The notes under the pieces were generated by a model. The model was not told the DNA's origin and did not search any database. It worked only from the letters and a program-made list of their open reading frames with translations. Positions 1 through 5,997 of a stretch of DNA of 7,979 nt are shown here, one piece after another (positions within the stretch are counted from its first letter, which is position 1; every line of letters begins with the position of its first letter). The DNA comes from CAYSZX01 sp964548875. GTDB taxonomy: Bacteria; Patescibacteriota; Minisyncoccia; Minisyncoccales; JANBVM01. The stretch spans positions 1-7,979 of the forward strand of contig CAZJSP010000021.1 in assembly GCA_964548875.1 (NCBI GenBank), read 5' to 3'. Both the position numbers and the translations under genes were made by a program.

Positions 1-214
1 GAATAGAATCTAATAATTCATATGCTTTTTCTTTGTTACTATATAATTCTTTAAGAAAAGCTATTTCATCTTTAGCATAGTCAAGTTTTACTTCAATTCT
101 AGAAAAATGGAAAGATGCTTGCCTTAAAATGCCTTTTTCCTCCGATATCATTTTCATAATTTCGGGTTCAACAACAGTATTTGTTTCTGGAGATAATATC
201 CCAATTCTTTTCAT
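1..214 (-). CDS. Maleate isomerase / Asp-Glu racemase-superfamily protein, N-terminal part (runs off the window)
   Basis: Only the first 71 codons are inside the window; the rest lies beyond the left edge. The N-terminus begins MKRIGILSPETNTVVEPE, which resembles the family signature in which a first beta strand (RIGxLxP) is followed by an N-T pair and then E-P. In maleate cis-trans isomerases and arylmalonate decarboxylases this loop helps bind a dicarboxylate and the catalysis uses paired cysteines. No cysteine occurs in the visible part, so activity cannot be judged. The ATG sits 8 bases after the stop of the radical SAM gene, with no Shine-Dalgarno sequence, which suggests co-transcription with it. 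The substrate is unknown. The family call rests on a short N-terminal stretch only. Confidence 0.6.
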   Translation of the reverse strand, partial: MKRIGILSPETNTVVEPEIMKMISEEKGILRQASFHFSRIEVKLDYAKDEIAFLKELYSNKEKAYELLDSI

Positions 215-222
215 ATTAAGCA

Positions 223-1755
223 CTAATTATCTTTTAATAATTCACCTACTAAGGTTCTGTGCTTTAAGACTCGCTTTACTTTAATATCATATTCTCTGCC
301 TATTGGTAATAGTCTATTTTTAACAACAAGTCTCGTTGGGCAAGTCCCTAGTTGCAGTAGTATAGAATCTCCATTCTTCCAAACTTCTGCTCTTGCGTTT
401 TTTAAAATACTGCCTTTTGGAAATACTCTTTCAAGCATTGGAATAGAAAAGTTTTTATAAATCTTCTGTTTCCATTCTTCATACTCTTTTTCTTTAGCTT
501 TATTAGTTAGGGCTGGAGTTTCCATACTAATACCAAATGGAGAAGAAAATCTTCTGAAAAAGAGCCTTCTCGTCTGATATCCTTTTTTCATTATTTGTTG
601 GAGAAACTTGAGATTGTAATCCAGGGTCTCCGGTCTTTGGCCTGGGAGATTATATATGAGATTAATTCCATTGAGAAAACGAGGAGCTCCATTTTCTCCT
701 TTTTCTTTTCCATATTCATTTAATATCGAAATAGCTTCCATTATCTGTTTAACGTTTGAATTGAGAGTATTTATTTTTCTAACTACCGGATCGAAAGATT
801 CAATCCCAAAGGGAGCAATATTACCAGAAGTACAATATTTAACAATTAATTTTGTTATTTCTCGTCCTTGGTCAGTAATAACACTTTCTGGATTTACGTT
901 ATCAATATGTAAAACTTTTAAGTTTGGACACCTCTCCCTTATTCCATATAATAAGGCTTCTACTTTAGATGTGTTTTGCTTCATATAGTAATAAAAGTTA
1001 GGGTTTCTACCAATTCTGAAGTACCTAGCTCCGTTATCATATAGTTTGCCTATTTCTTCAATGATATTATTAGCTTTTCTAAAAACTACGGGGCCTTTCC
1101 TGAGTCGCTCAATACAAAAAGAACATTTTGCCCAATTACAACCTATCATACTCTCGATCTCTACAACTCTTGGTGCTCCTATTTGATTAATAATCGGAGG
1201 GCTGGATTTGGTTATTTTTGCTAGTAAATTATAATTTGGAGAAAAAGAATTTCGCTCTCCCTTTAGTAGAAAATTATATGCTAGTCCTGTCACCACATAA
1301 TCAACACTTCTAAATAAAAGAGATTCTTTAAATTCTGAGGGCATTTCTTTGTTCCCTCCCAATACATAAATTAAAACCTTTTTCGCTTTAAAGTCTTTTA
1401 GAAGTTTGTACAATTCTGAAGCTTTTGGAGGATAGGCTGATACATATTTATAATCAACAAAACATCCCATCACTATATAAATAGTGTCAGCTTTTTTCAT
1501 TAAAGGTAAAGCCTTTTCAGAATTAAGAGTAAGGTTTAATGTCGAGATATCTGAAGTTCCTTCAGGAACATTCTTGCCTTTATCCTTAGCATGTCTTAGA
1601 TCATCAATCGTTAGATAAAAGTGCTTTCTTTTTAAGTAATTGAGTGCTCCTGAAATATACCGCTGATGAACACCTAGAAATGGCGGAGCTCCGTAGCCGG
1701 AAGGTTCGTCACTATAACAATCTAAAATTACATCGTAACTAGTTTCAGACATCAT
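223..1755 (-). CDS. COG1031-type archaeal radical SAM protein
   Basis: Radical SAM enzyme of unknown substrate. Numbered from the ATG at 1755, the N-terminus carries the family-type stretch YSDEPSGYGAPP (about 14-25), then YLTIDDL (about 47-53). The iron-sulfur cysteines are at about 206, 211 and 214 in a CX4CX2C arrangement (GCNWAKCSFC). Further family marks are FRIGR (about 246-250), LHIDNVNP (about 282-289), FGIES (about 316-320) and NLPGQRPET (about 369-377). From memory, these match COG1031, a mainly archaeal uncharacterised group. The longest frame starts at 1812, but the family homology begins just after the paired ATGs at 1755/1752, and a TATA-like box lies about 30 bases upstream of them, so I prefer 1755. 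The protein ends without the helix-hairpin-helix C-terminus typical of the group. The maleate isomerase-like gene follows after 8 bases. Confidence 0.85.
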   Translation of the reverse strand: MMSETSYDVILDCYSDEPSGYGAPPFLGVHQRYISGALNYLKRKHFYLTIDDLRHAKDKGKNVPEGTSDISTLNLTLNSEKALPLMKKADTIYIVMGCFVDYKYVSAYPPKASELYKLLKDFKAKKVLIYVLGGNKEMPSEFKESLLFRSVDYVVTGLAYNFLLKGERNSFSPNYNLLAKITKSSPPIINQIGAPRVVEIESMIGCNWAKCSFCIERLRKGPVVFRKANNIIEEIGKLYDNGARYFRIGRNPNFYYYMKQNTSKVEALLYGIRERCPNLKVLHIDNVNPESVITDQGREITKLIVKYCTSGNIAPFGIESFDPVVRKINTLNSNVKQIMEAISILNEYGKEKGENGAPRFLNGINLIYNLPGQRPETLDYNLKFLQQIMKKGYQTRRLFFRRFSSPFGISMETPALTNKAKEKEYEEWKQKIYKNFSIPMLERVFPKGSILKNARAEVWKNGDSILLQLGTCPTRLVVKNRLLPIGREYDIKVKRVLKHRTLVGELLKDN

Positions 1756-1784
1756 ATTGAGTTTATTTAAATGATAATACATGA

Positions 1785-1797
1785 TTATAAAATAAAT
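1785..1797 (-). promoter_or_regulatory. Archaeal TATA box for the radical SAM operon
   Basis: Read on the minus strand this is ATTTATTTTATAA. Its centre lies about 34 bases before the ATG at 1755, which would place the transcription start a few bases ahead of that codon and give a nearly leaderless mRNA. It falls inside the N-terminal extension implied by the alternative start at 1812, so it also argues against that longer start. Motif match only; AT-rich background makes chance matches likely. Confidence 0.45.
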
Positions 1798-1851
1798 TAC
1801 ATTACGTAACAAGCTAATTGACAGACAAAATAATTGGCAGTTTTTACTCTA

Positions 1852-2007
1852 CTATATTAAAATGTTCCAGAATGGTTTATAAACTACACTATTGTACCCA
1901 ATACCAAATTTTTTCAACAAAACTTTAAAGCTACTTCCTTCATGATAGCAGCATTTTCGCCTTCTGTAATTAAGTAACTCTTTTTTTAAGTAATAATCTT
2001 TTATTTT
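1852..2007 (-). pseudogene. Possible decayed coding remnant, no start codon
   Basis: A 52-codon stretch on the minus strand is open between stops but has no ATG. It reads like protein near its end (LLKKFGIGYNSVVYKPFWN). An overlapping frame, ending with a TGA at 1914-1916, also reads plausibly (LITEGENAAIMKEVALKF). Joining the two would need a frameshift near 1916-1930. I recognise no family. It may be a relic of a gene upstream of the radical SAM gene, or chance in AT-rich DNA. The rest of 1813-2093 shows only a very short plus-strand frame (2029-2085, 18 codons) and nothing I can support. Confidence 0.2.
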
Positions 2008-2093
2008 CTACTATATTTTAGATCAGATATGGAAAAAAGATATGGTAGAAAATATTATAGTTCTGCAATCTTAGAAGAATATTAATTAGGAAT

Positions 2094-2423
2094 ATGTTTA
2101 ATAGTAAACTAAAGAAAAACCAAGCCAAAATTAATCGAGAAATAGTAAGGCACGATAAAGGAGATAAAAGCTACTATATTACGGCTAATAGAACCTTAAA
2201 TCTTGCTAAAAATGCAGCTGAAATCTTTAAAAATTCTGAAGTATCTAAAAAACGACAATTGATTAGTTTTCTACTTCAGAACTGCAAATTAGAAGGAAAA
2301 AGACTCAATTTGAACTTAAAACACCGTTTGATACGGTGCTTGAAGCAAAAACGTGTTCCTCAATGGGTGCCAATCCGGTCAAGAACTCAAAAAAGAAGAA
2401 TTTTAAGGGGAAAAATTAATTAA
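2094..2423 (+). pseudogene. C-terminal remnant of a large serine recombinase, frameshifted
   Basis: The reading frame encodes only the tail of a resolvase/invertase-type serine recombinase. The stretches DKSYYITANRTLNLAKNAAE (about residues 24-43) and VSKKRQLISFLLQNCKLEGK (about 50-69) match the coiled-coil end of these proteins. The catalytic serine domain and the DNA-binding domain are absent, and the frame upstream is closed by a TAG at 2058-2060. After the L-N-L-K at 2310-2321 the frame turns into an arginine-rich sequence. Shifting by one base at the A run 2318-2321 restores the expected TPFDTVLEAK tail and ends at a TAA at 2417-2419. One A has probably been lost there. The gene is therefore truncated at the 5' end and frameshifted at the 3' end, a scar of past integration next to the QueC-like operon. 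Confidence 0.75.
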
Positions 2424-2460
2424 ATCTTTCCTCTTTTTAAAGCTAATGGGTCGGGGGTAA

Positions 2461-2478
2461 AATGGGACAAATGGGACA
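2461..2478 (+). repeat. Tandem 9-bp repeat AATGGGACA x2
   Basis: Two exact copies of AATGGGACA lie head to tail at 2461-2469 and 2470-2478. A degenerate third copy (AATGGGTCG) sits at 2445-2453, followed by a G run. The repeat starts about 40 bases after the recombinase remnant and is locally GC-rich against an AT-rich background. It could be part of a recombinase crossover or binding site. The rest of 2424-2656 has no gene I can support. Confidence 0.6.
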
Positions 2479-2603
2479 CTATTTTAAGCTTGTTTCTTTA
2501 AATAAATTATTTGTTTTGGTAAACTTAAATTGTTGAAGATTACAAAAATTATTTGGTGTTAACTTCATCAAAAAGAAGAGTAAGTCATTCATCTAAAGGA
2601 AAG

Positions 2604-2611
2604 ATTTAAAG
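2604..2611 (+). promoter_or_regulatory. Possible TATA box for the QueC-like operon
   Basis: TTTAAAG at this position is preceded by a purine-rich stretch (AAAGGAAAGA) that resembles an archaeal BRE element. A start about 25 bases downstream would leave a leader of roughly 25 bases before the ATG at 2657. Other AT-rich matches exist nearby, so this is tentative. Confidence 0.3.
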
Positions 2612-2656
2612 TATTGAAAAACCTTTAACAATCTAATAAAATTATTTTTAAGCAAT

Positions 2657-3844
2657 ATGCAAAAGCATAATAAAATAAAAATAGGCAAGGTTGGAAGAAA
2701 GGTCGGTCAACAAATTAATTATGAACTAATTAGCTCTAGCTCAATTAATTTAAAAAATACTGATTTGCTTGACGCCTTCACTAAAATAGCCGTATTAATA
2801 GTTTTAGCAGGTTATAAGAAATGTAATTACATAAACGTCAACGACAAACTCAATAACAACATAAATTTAAAAGAGCTTTCCCAGTATCTTTCCTATGTAC
2901 TTAACCATCCTGAATTCGCACCCATCAAATATAATTTAAAAATAACCGACCAAGAAAAGTTAACTAATAAAAAACCTAATTTCACAGAGAATAATTACGA
3001 CAGTATAATTTCTTTTAGTGGAGGTATAGATAGTACCGCTGGCTTACTTCACTTTCTTGATAAAGAAGAATATGTTCAACCATTATGGATAAGTTTCGGC
3101 CAAAGAAATAGCGAGGCAGAATTGAATGCAGTAAAGAGAGTATTAAACAAACTTGAAATAGATCCATTCATAATAAAGATGAACATTAATAAATATATTC
3201 TTAATGGGTGGAAGGAATGGAGCTATATTGTACCAGGTCGAAATTTTGTTTTTCTAAGTTTTGCAAATGCCATTCTAAAACAATCCAAAAAAGAAAAGGG
3301 GGCTATATACTTATGTGCACACAAAGATGAGATGAAACATCATCGAAATACTGATAAAAGCAAATACTTCTTTGAAAAAGCCACTAAGTTTTTCACTATT
3401 AGCAATCAAAAAAATATAATTGCTACAACCCCTTTTGCCGATATAAGCAAAACGGAAATCTTATCTTATTGGAAGAGAAATTGGCTACAAAAATATAAAA
3501 CTACCCCCCACGATACCACTAGTTGTTATTATGAACACGGATGCGGAGAATGTGAAGTTTGTTTAAAGCAAACAATATCTCTTTTAGCTTCTGGTTTTGA
3601 CATAGACCCCTTCTTAAAAACACACCCGATGAAAGATCCATCAGGACTTATTACAAATAAATGGATTTCTAAACTCAAATCAAACAAGTTTACAAAAATT
3701 AAAAAATTAGATTTTCTTATTGCTATAGAAAAATCTCTTGATATTGTCCCTAAAGAAGCAAAAGAACTTTATAAAAATTTACCCCATAAGACTCTATCAG
3801 CAATCGAGGAAAGAAAAAGAGAGATTAAGACAGCTAAAATTTAA
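2657..3844 (+). CDS. QueC-like PP-loop ATPase (7-cyano-7-deazaguanine synthase family)
   Basis: QueC enzymes use ATP and ammonia to turn 7-carboxy-7-deazaguanine into preQ0, the precursor of queuosine and archaeosine. This 395-residue protein has the ATP-binding PP-loop SGGIDST at 121-127, PGRNFVFLSFA at 193-203 (equivalent to the conserved R-N-x-x-F-L-S of QueC), TPFADISKTEI at 258-268, and four zinc-type cysteines at 290, 296, 299 and 302 (SCY...CGECEVC). Bacterial QueC is usually about 220-240 residues; here there is an extra N-terminal region of about 110 residues and a C-terminal tail of about 80, neither recognised. The usual substrate-site sequence around Y-P-D-C-R-P is replaced by an H-H-R-N-T-D stretch at about 228-233, so the substrate may differ. 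QatC-type defence proteins also share this fold. It is the first gene of a three-gene operon whose last member is QueF-like, which favours 7-deazaguanine chemistry. Confidence 0.8.
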   Translation: MQKHNKIKIGKVGRKVGQQINYELISSSSINLKNTDLLDAFTKIAVLIVLAGYKKCNYINVNDKLNNNINLKELSQYLSYVLNHPEFAPIKYNLKITDQEKLTNKKPNFTENNYDSIISFSGGIDSTAGLLHFLDKEEYVQPLWISFGQRNSEAELNAVKRVLNKLEIDPFIIKMNINKYILNGWKEWSYIVPGRNFVFLSFANAILKQSKKEKGAIYLCAHKDEMKHHRNTDKSKYFFEKATKFFTISNQKNIIATTPFADISKTEILSYWKRNWLQKYKTTPHDTTSCYYEHGCGECEVCLKQTISLLASGFDIDPFLKTHPMKDPSGLITNKWISKLKSNKFTKIKKLDFLIAIEKSLDIVPKEAKELYKNLPHKTLSAIEERKREIKTAKI

Positions 3845-3848
3845 TAAT

Positions 3849-4607
3849 ATGCTTAAGTCTAACTACAACAAAAAACAGTTGAAAAAAAGTCTCGATGTTT
3901 TTGAGAAGCATAACAAAGAGAGACCTAAACCAGAAAGAAATTTAGATCAATTTCGAGCTACAAACAAAACTGTTTTAAAAAGAGCGATGATACTTGGGAA
4001 AACTAAAAAAATTTCCTCTAAAAAATTTCTGTTTCTGGGGGATAATGATTTAACATCAGTGATTTTTAGCCTATTTTTCAAAGCTAAGAAAGTAACAGTT
4101 GTTGATATCGACAAACGAATATTAAAGCTCATTAAAAAGATATCAAAAAAGGAAGATCTTTCTATAAATCTCTTCCAACACAATTTAAGAAACCCTCTTC
4201 CTAAAAGAAACTTTAGAGATTACGATATCATCTTCTGCGATCCACCCTACACCCCTTTAGCTACCAATACTTGGTTAAAAAGAGCTGTCGAGGCCAGTTT
4301 ATCCAAAGGAGACATTAAAAAAAGAAAAAAAACGACAACCTTGCTCTTCAAAAAATACTTCCTATGTTACGGCTATACAGAAAAGAGTCTAATAAGAGGG
4401 TTCGAAATTCAAAGAATAATAACAAATTTAGGGCTAGTAATTCAAGAAAAAATAAGAAATTTTAATCACTATTATCGAGCAAGCTCGATAAACTCGGCTA
4501 GTGATCTTTATTTAATTAAGCCAACTCCCAAGGTAAATATAAAAAGGATGACAATTAGAAGGCATGAATTTTATACAGGTCAAAAAAGTAATAAAAATAA
4601 TAAATAA
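3849..4607 (+). CDS. BpsA/DUF43-family aminopropyltransferase-like protein (short form)
   Basis: This 252-residue protein resembles N(4)-bis(aminopropyl)spermidine synthase, which adds aminopropyl groups from decarboxylated SAM to make branched polyamines in thermophiles. Visible marks are LDQFRATNKTVLKRA (32-46), FLGDNDLTS (62-70, family GDDDL), VTVVDID (82-88), HNLRNPLP (111-118) and the DPPYT motif (131-135). The family is usually about 350 residues; most of the N-terminal winged-helix region is missing here. A longer frame opens at 3738 inside the QueC-like gene, but the ATG at 3849 follows that gene's stop by 4 bases and begins just before the homology, so I chose it. DPPYT also resembles amino-methyltransferase motifs, so a methyltransferase role is possible. 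The tail after about 230 is basic. The position between two 7-deazaguanine-type genes is unusual. Confidence 0.7.
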   Translation: MLKSNYNKKQLKKSLDVFEKHNKERPKPERNLDQFRATNKTVLKRAMILGKTKKISSKKFLFLGDNDLTSVIFSLFFKAKKVTVVDIDKRILKLIKKISKKEDLSINLFQHNLRNPLPKRNFRDYDIIFCDPPYTPLATNTWLKRAVEASLSKGDIKKRKKTTTLLFKKYFLCYGYTEKSLIRGFEIQRIITNLGLVIQEKIRNFNHYYRASSINSASDLYLIKPTPKVNIKRMTIRRHEFYTGQKSNKNNK

Positions 4608-4610
4608 GAA

Positions 4611-4940
4611 ATGAAAAATATAAAAATAGATTTTCCTATTTCAGGAACAAGAATTTCAATTCCTTTTCAAGCAATATGCTCAATCACTAATAAAGAATTT
4701 GATGGTAATGTCATTATTGAATATTATCCAAATGAGAAAGTTTTGGAATTTGTCAGTGCGGAACAAGAAGTGCAAAACTTTGTTAAAAAACCGCTAACTG
4801 TGGAAGGGCTTACGAATAGGATTTTTAAAAACGTTAAAAAAAGCATTCGTCCTAAATATTTAAAGGTACTAGTAGATGTTGAAAGATCTAAGGCACATCA
4901 ACCAGTACAAGTATGGATAGAAAAACAGACATGCTTTTAG
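4611..4940 (+). CDS. QueF-like (QueF-L) tunnelling-fold protein, archaeosine-type amidinotransferase
   Basis: QueF-L proteins convert the nitrile of preQ0 (normally in tRNA position 15) to the amidine of archaeosine, using a cysteine that forms a thioimide with the nitrile. The 109-residue length and layout fit QueF-L: the catalytic-type Cys23 in AICSITNKEFDGNVIIEY, then YYPNEKVLEFVS (38-49), an LTVEGLTN stretch (68-75) and RPKYLKVLVDV (89-99). The E-S/L-K motif of the NADPH-dependent reductase QueF, which makes preQ1, is absent, which favours QueF-L. The acidic partner expected 7 residues after the cysteine is Phe30 here, with Asp31 next to it; Tyr38 keeps its usual spacing. The gene starts 3 bases after the BpsA-like gene and ends the operon. 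The fold call is fairly firm; the exact substrate is inferred. Confidence 0.75.
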   Translation: MKNIKIDFPISGTRISIPFQAICSITNKEFDGNVIIEYYPNEKVLEFVSAEQEVQNFVKKPLTVEGLTNRIFKNVKKSIRPKYLKVLVDVERSKAHQPVQVWIEKQTCF

Positions 4941-4943
4941 AAG

Positions 4944-4960
4944 ATTTTTGTTTTTTATAT
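4944..4960 (+). terminator. T-rich transcription terminator of the QueC-like operon
   Basis: Two T runs (4945-4949 and 4951-4956) follow within a few bases of the QueF-like stop codon. Oligo-T tracts without a required hairpin are the usual archaeal terminator. The next gene is convergent, so a stop here is expected. Confidence 0.55.
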
Positions 4961-4966
4961 ACTTAG

Positions 4967-4997
4967 AATGGTCACTAGATTAAGATAGAGGACCATT
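4967..4997. repeat. Short inverted repeat in the convergent intergenic region
   Basis: AATGGTC at 4967-4973 and GACCATT at 4991-4997 form a perfect 7-bp stem with a 17-base loop. It lies just past the T-rich terminator and may stabilise the RNA 3' end. The rest of 4961-5170 has short open stretches on the plus strand (for example 22 codons from an ATG near 5031) but no convincing gene. Confidence 0.35.
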
Positions 4998-5170
4998 TGA
5001 TCCATAAAATTACTGTAATTTCTGTAAAATAATGAAGTCTTCTATTTTTTTGCACCTCATCTTACCCAGTAAAGATATTGGCTCCTTCAAGACACTATAA
5101 AGTTTTTAAACAGTGGCTTAAATTTCCCAATGTCTAATTAGCTAAAGAAAGGTTTTGCAACCCAAGGTAT

Positions 5171-5959
5171 TTATTTTTTATCTAATATTTCACCAAATAT
5201 TTTATTCGATAGGCTAATTAACTCTTCGTCTTGAACAACCAACTTGAAAATAGGATCGCTTGTAAATGGTTGCCATCGATTTAAAACATCTAATTCGCTT
5301 GCTCCAAAAGCGTCTTGCTTTTTATCTTCAAAAGTACTTGCTGTAGCACATTTATTTATTCCAGCATCAGTATGCTCAATATGCAAATCATTAGCTATTT
5401 TTCTTCGATAATTTTTACAAGAAAACCAAAAATTAAAATTAACTACAATCTTTTTGGGGGGTAAATAATTTGTATAACCAAGATATTCTTTCGCGTACAT
5501 TTTCCATAACTTAATGAGTCTGAAAGTACTTTCTCGAGAATCTAAATTAATTCCCGTTCTATGATTATCTTTAAGCCATTGAATTCTACAAGCAAAGAAA
5601 TTAAAAGGATCCCTTATAATTAATATGTTAAAAATTCTTTTGCTCTTCCCTACATATTGATCATGTTTTTTGAAGAATTCCTCACAAAAAATATTTGACA
5701 ATTCTTCGTCTTCATAGCTGTATAACAAACAATCTTTAATCGTTGGTTGTATAACCTCTTTTTTAAATGAAAAGCCATCAGAAAACCCAGTTAACTTGTC
5801 CGGCTTTACAGTAGAGAAAGGATTACTTTTGGGGTCTACATAGTTCAAAAAACATTTTCTGCCAGTCTCTTGGGAAAGAATCCAGTTAATTACCGCATGA
5901 TTACCACTGCGTTGTAAACCAACAACTCTTATTTCTTTCTTATTTATAATTTTTTCCAC
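5171..5959 (-). CDS. Sulfotransferase-fold protein
   Basis: The 262-residue protein looks like a PAPS-dependent sulfotransferase. The N-terminal strand and loop VVGLQRSGNHAVINW (12-26) correspond to the 5'-phosphosulfate loop (family G-x-x-R-S-G-T/N), and ILIIRDPFNFFACRIQ (112-127) corresponds to the 3'-phosphate site, with R116, D117 and P118. There is no signal peptide or membrane segment, so it would act in the cytoplasm. The start is GTG at 5957-5959; an in-frame TAA lies 9 bases upstream and the P-loop begins at residue 12, so no other start fits. It follows the GT4 gene by 38 bases and is likely the last gene of the operon, suggesting sulfation of a glycan or lipid-linked sugar. The acceptor is unknown, and other P-loop transferases remain possible. 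Confidence 0.65.
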   Translation of the reverse strand: MEKIINKKEIRVVGLQRSGNHAVINWILSQETGRKCFLNYVDPKSNPFSTVKPDKLTGFSDGFSFKKEVIQPTIKDCLLYSYEDEELSNIFCEEFFKKHDQYVGKSKRIFNILIIRDPFNFFACRIQWLKDNHRTGINLDSRESTFRLIKLWKMYAKEYLGYTNYLPPKKIVVNFNFWFSCKNYRRKIANDLHIEHTDAGINKCATASTFEDKKQDAFGASELDVLNRWQPFTSDPIFKLVVQDEELISLSNKIFGEILDKK

Positions 5960-5997
5960 TTTTTCTTTTTAAGGTATAAAAAACAATCATTAGATAG

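Noticed and set aside
656..988. Plus-strand open frame of 110 codons
   Set aside because: It lies antisense within the radical SAM gene, whose motifs are convincing, and its own translation shows no recognisable domain.
2563..2580. Possible C box of a C/D guide RNA on the minus strand (TTGATGA)
   Set aside because: The first base does not fit the RTGATGA consensus and I found no D box (CTGA) at a suitable distance.
3738..3848. Upstream extension of the BpsA-like gene inside the QueC-like gene
   Set aside because: The extension overlaps a supported coding region, reads as low-complexity basic sequence, and the ATG at 3849 has normal operon spacing.
3947..4183. Minus-strand open frame of 78 codons
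   Set aside because: It is antisense to the conserved core of the BpsA-like gene and shows no recognisable family.
5973..5984. TATA-like sequence upstream of the sulfotransferase-fold gene
   Set aside because: It is only about 15-20 bases before the GTG, so a transcript from it would begin inside the gene; the gene more likely belongs to the glycosyltransferase operon.
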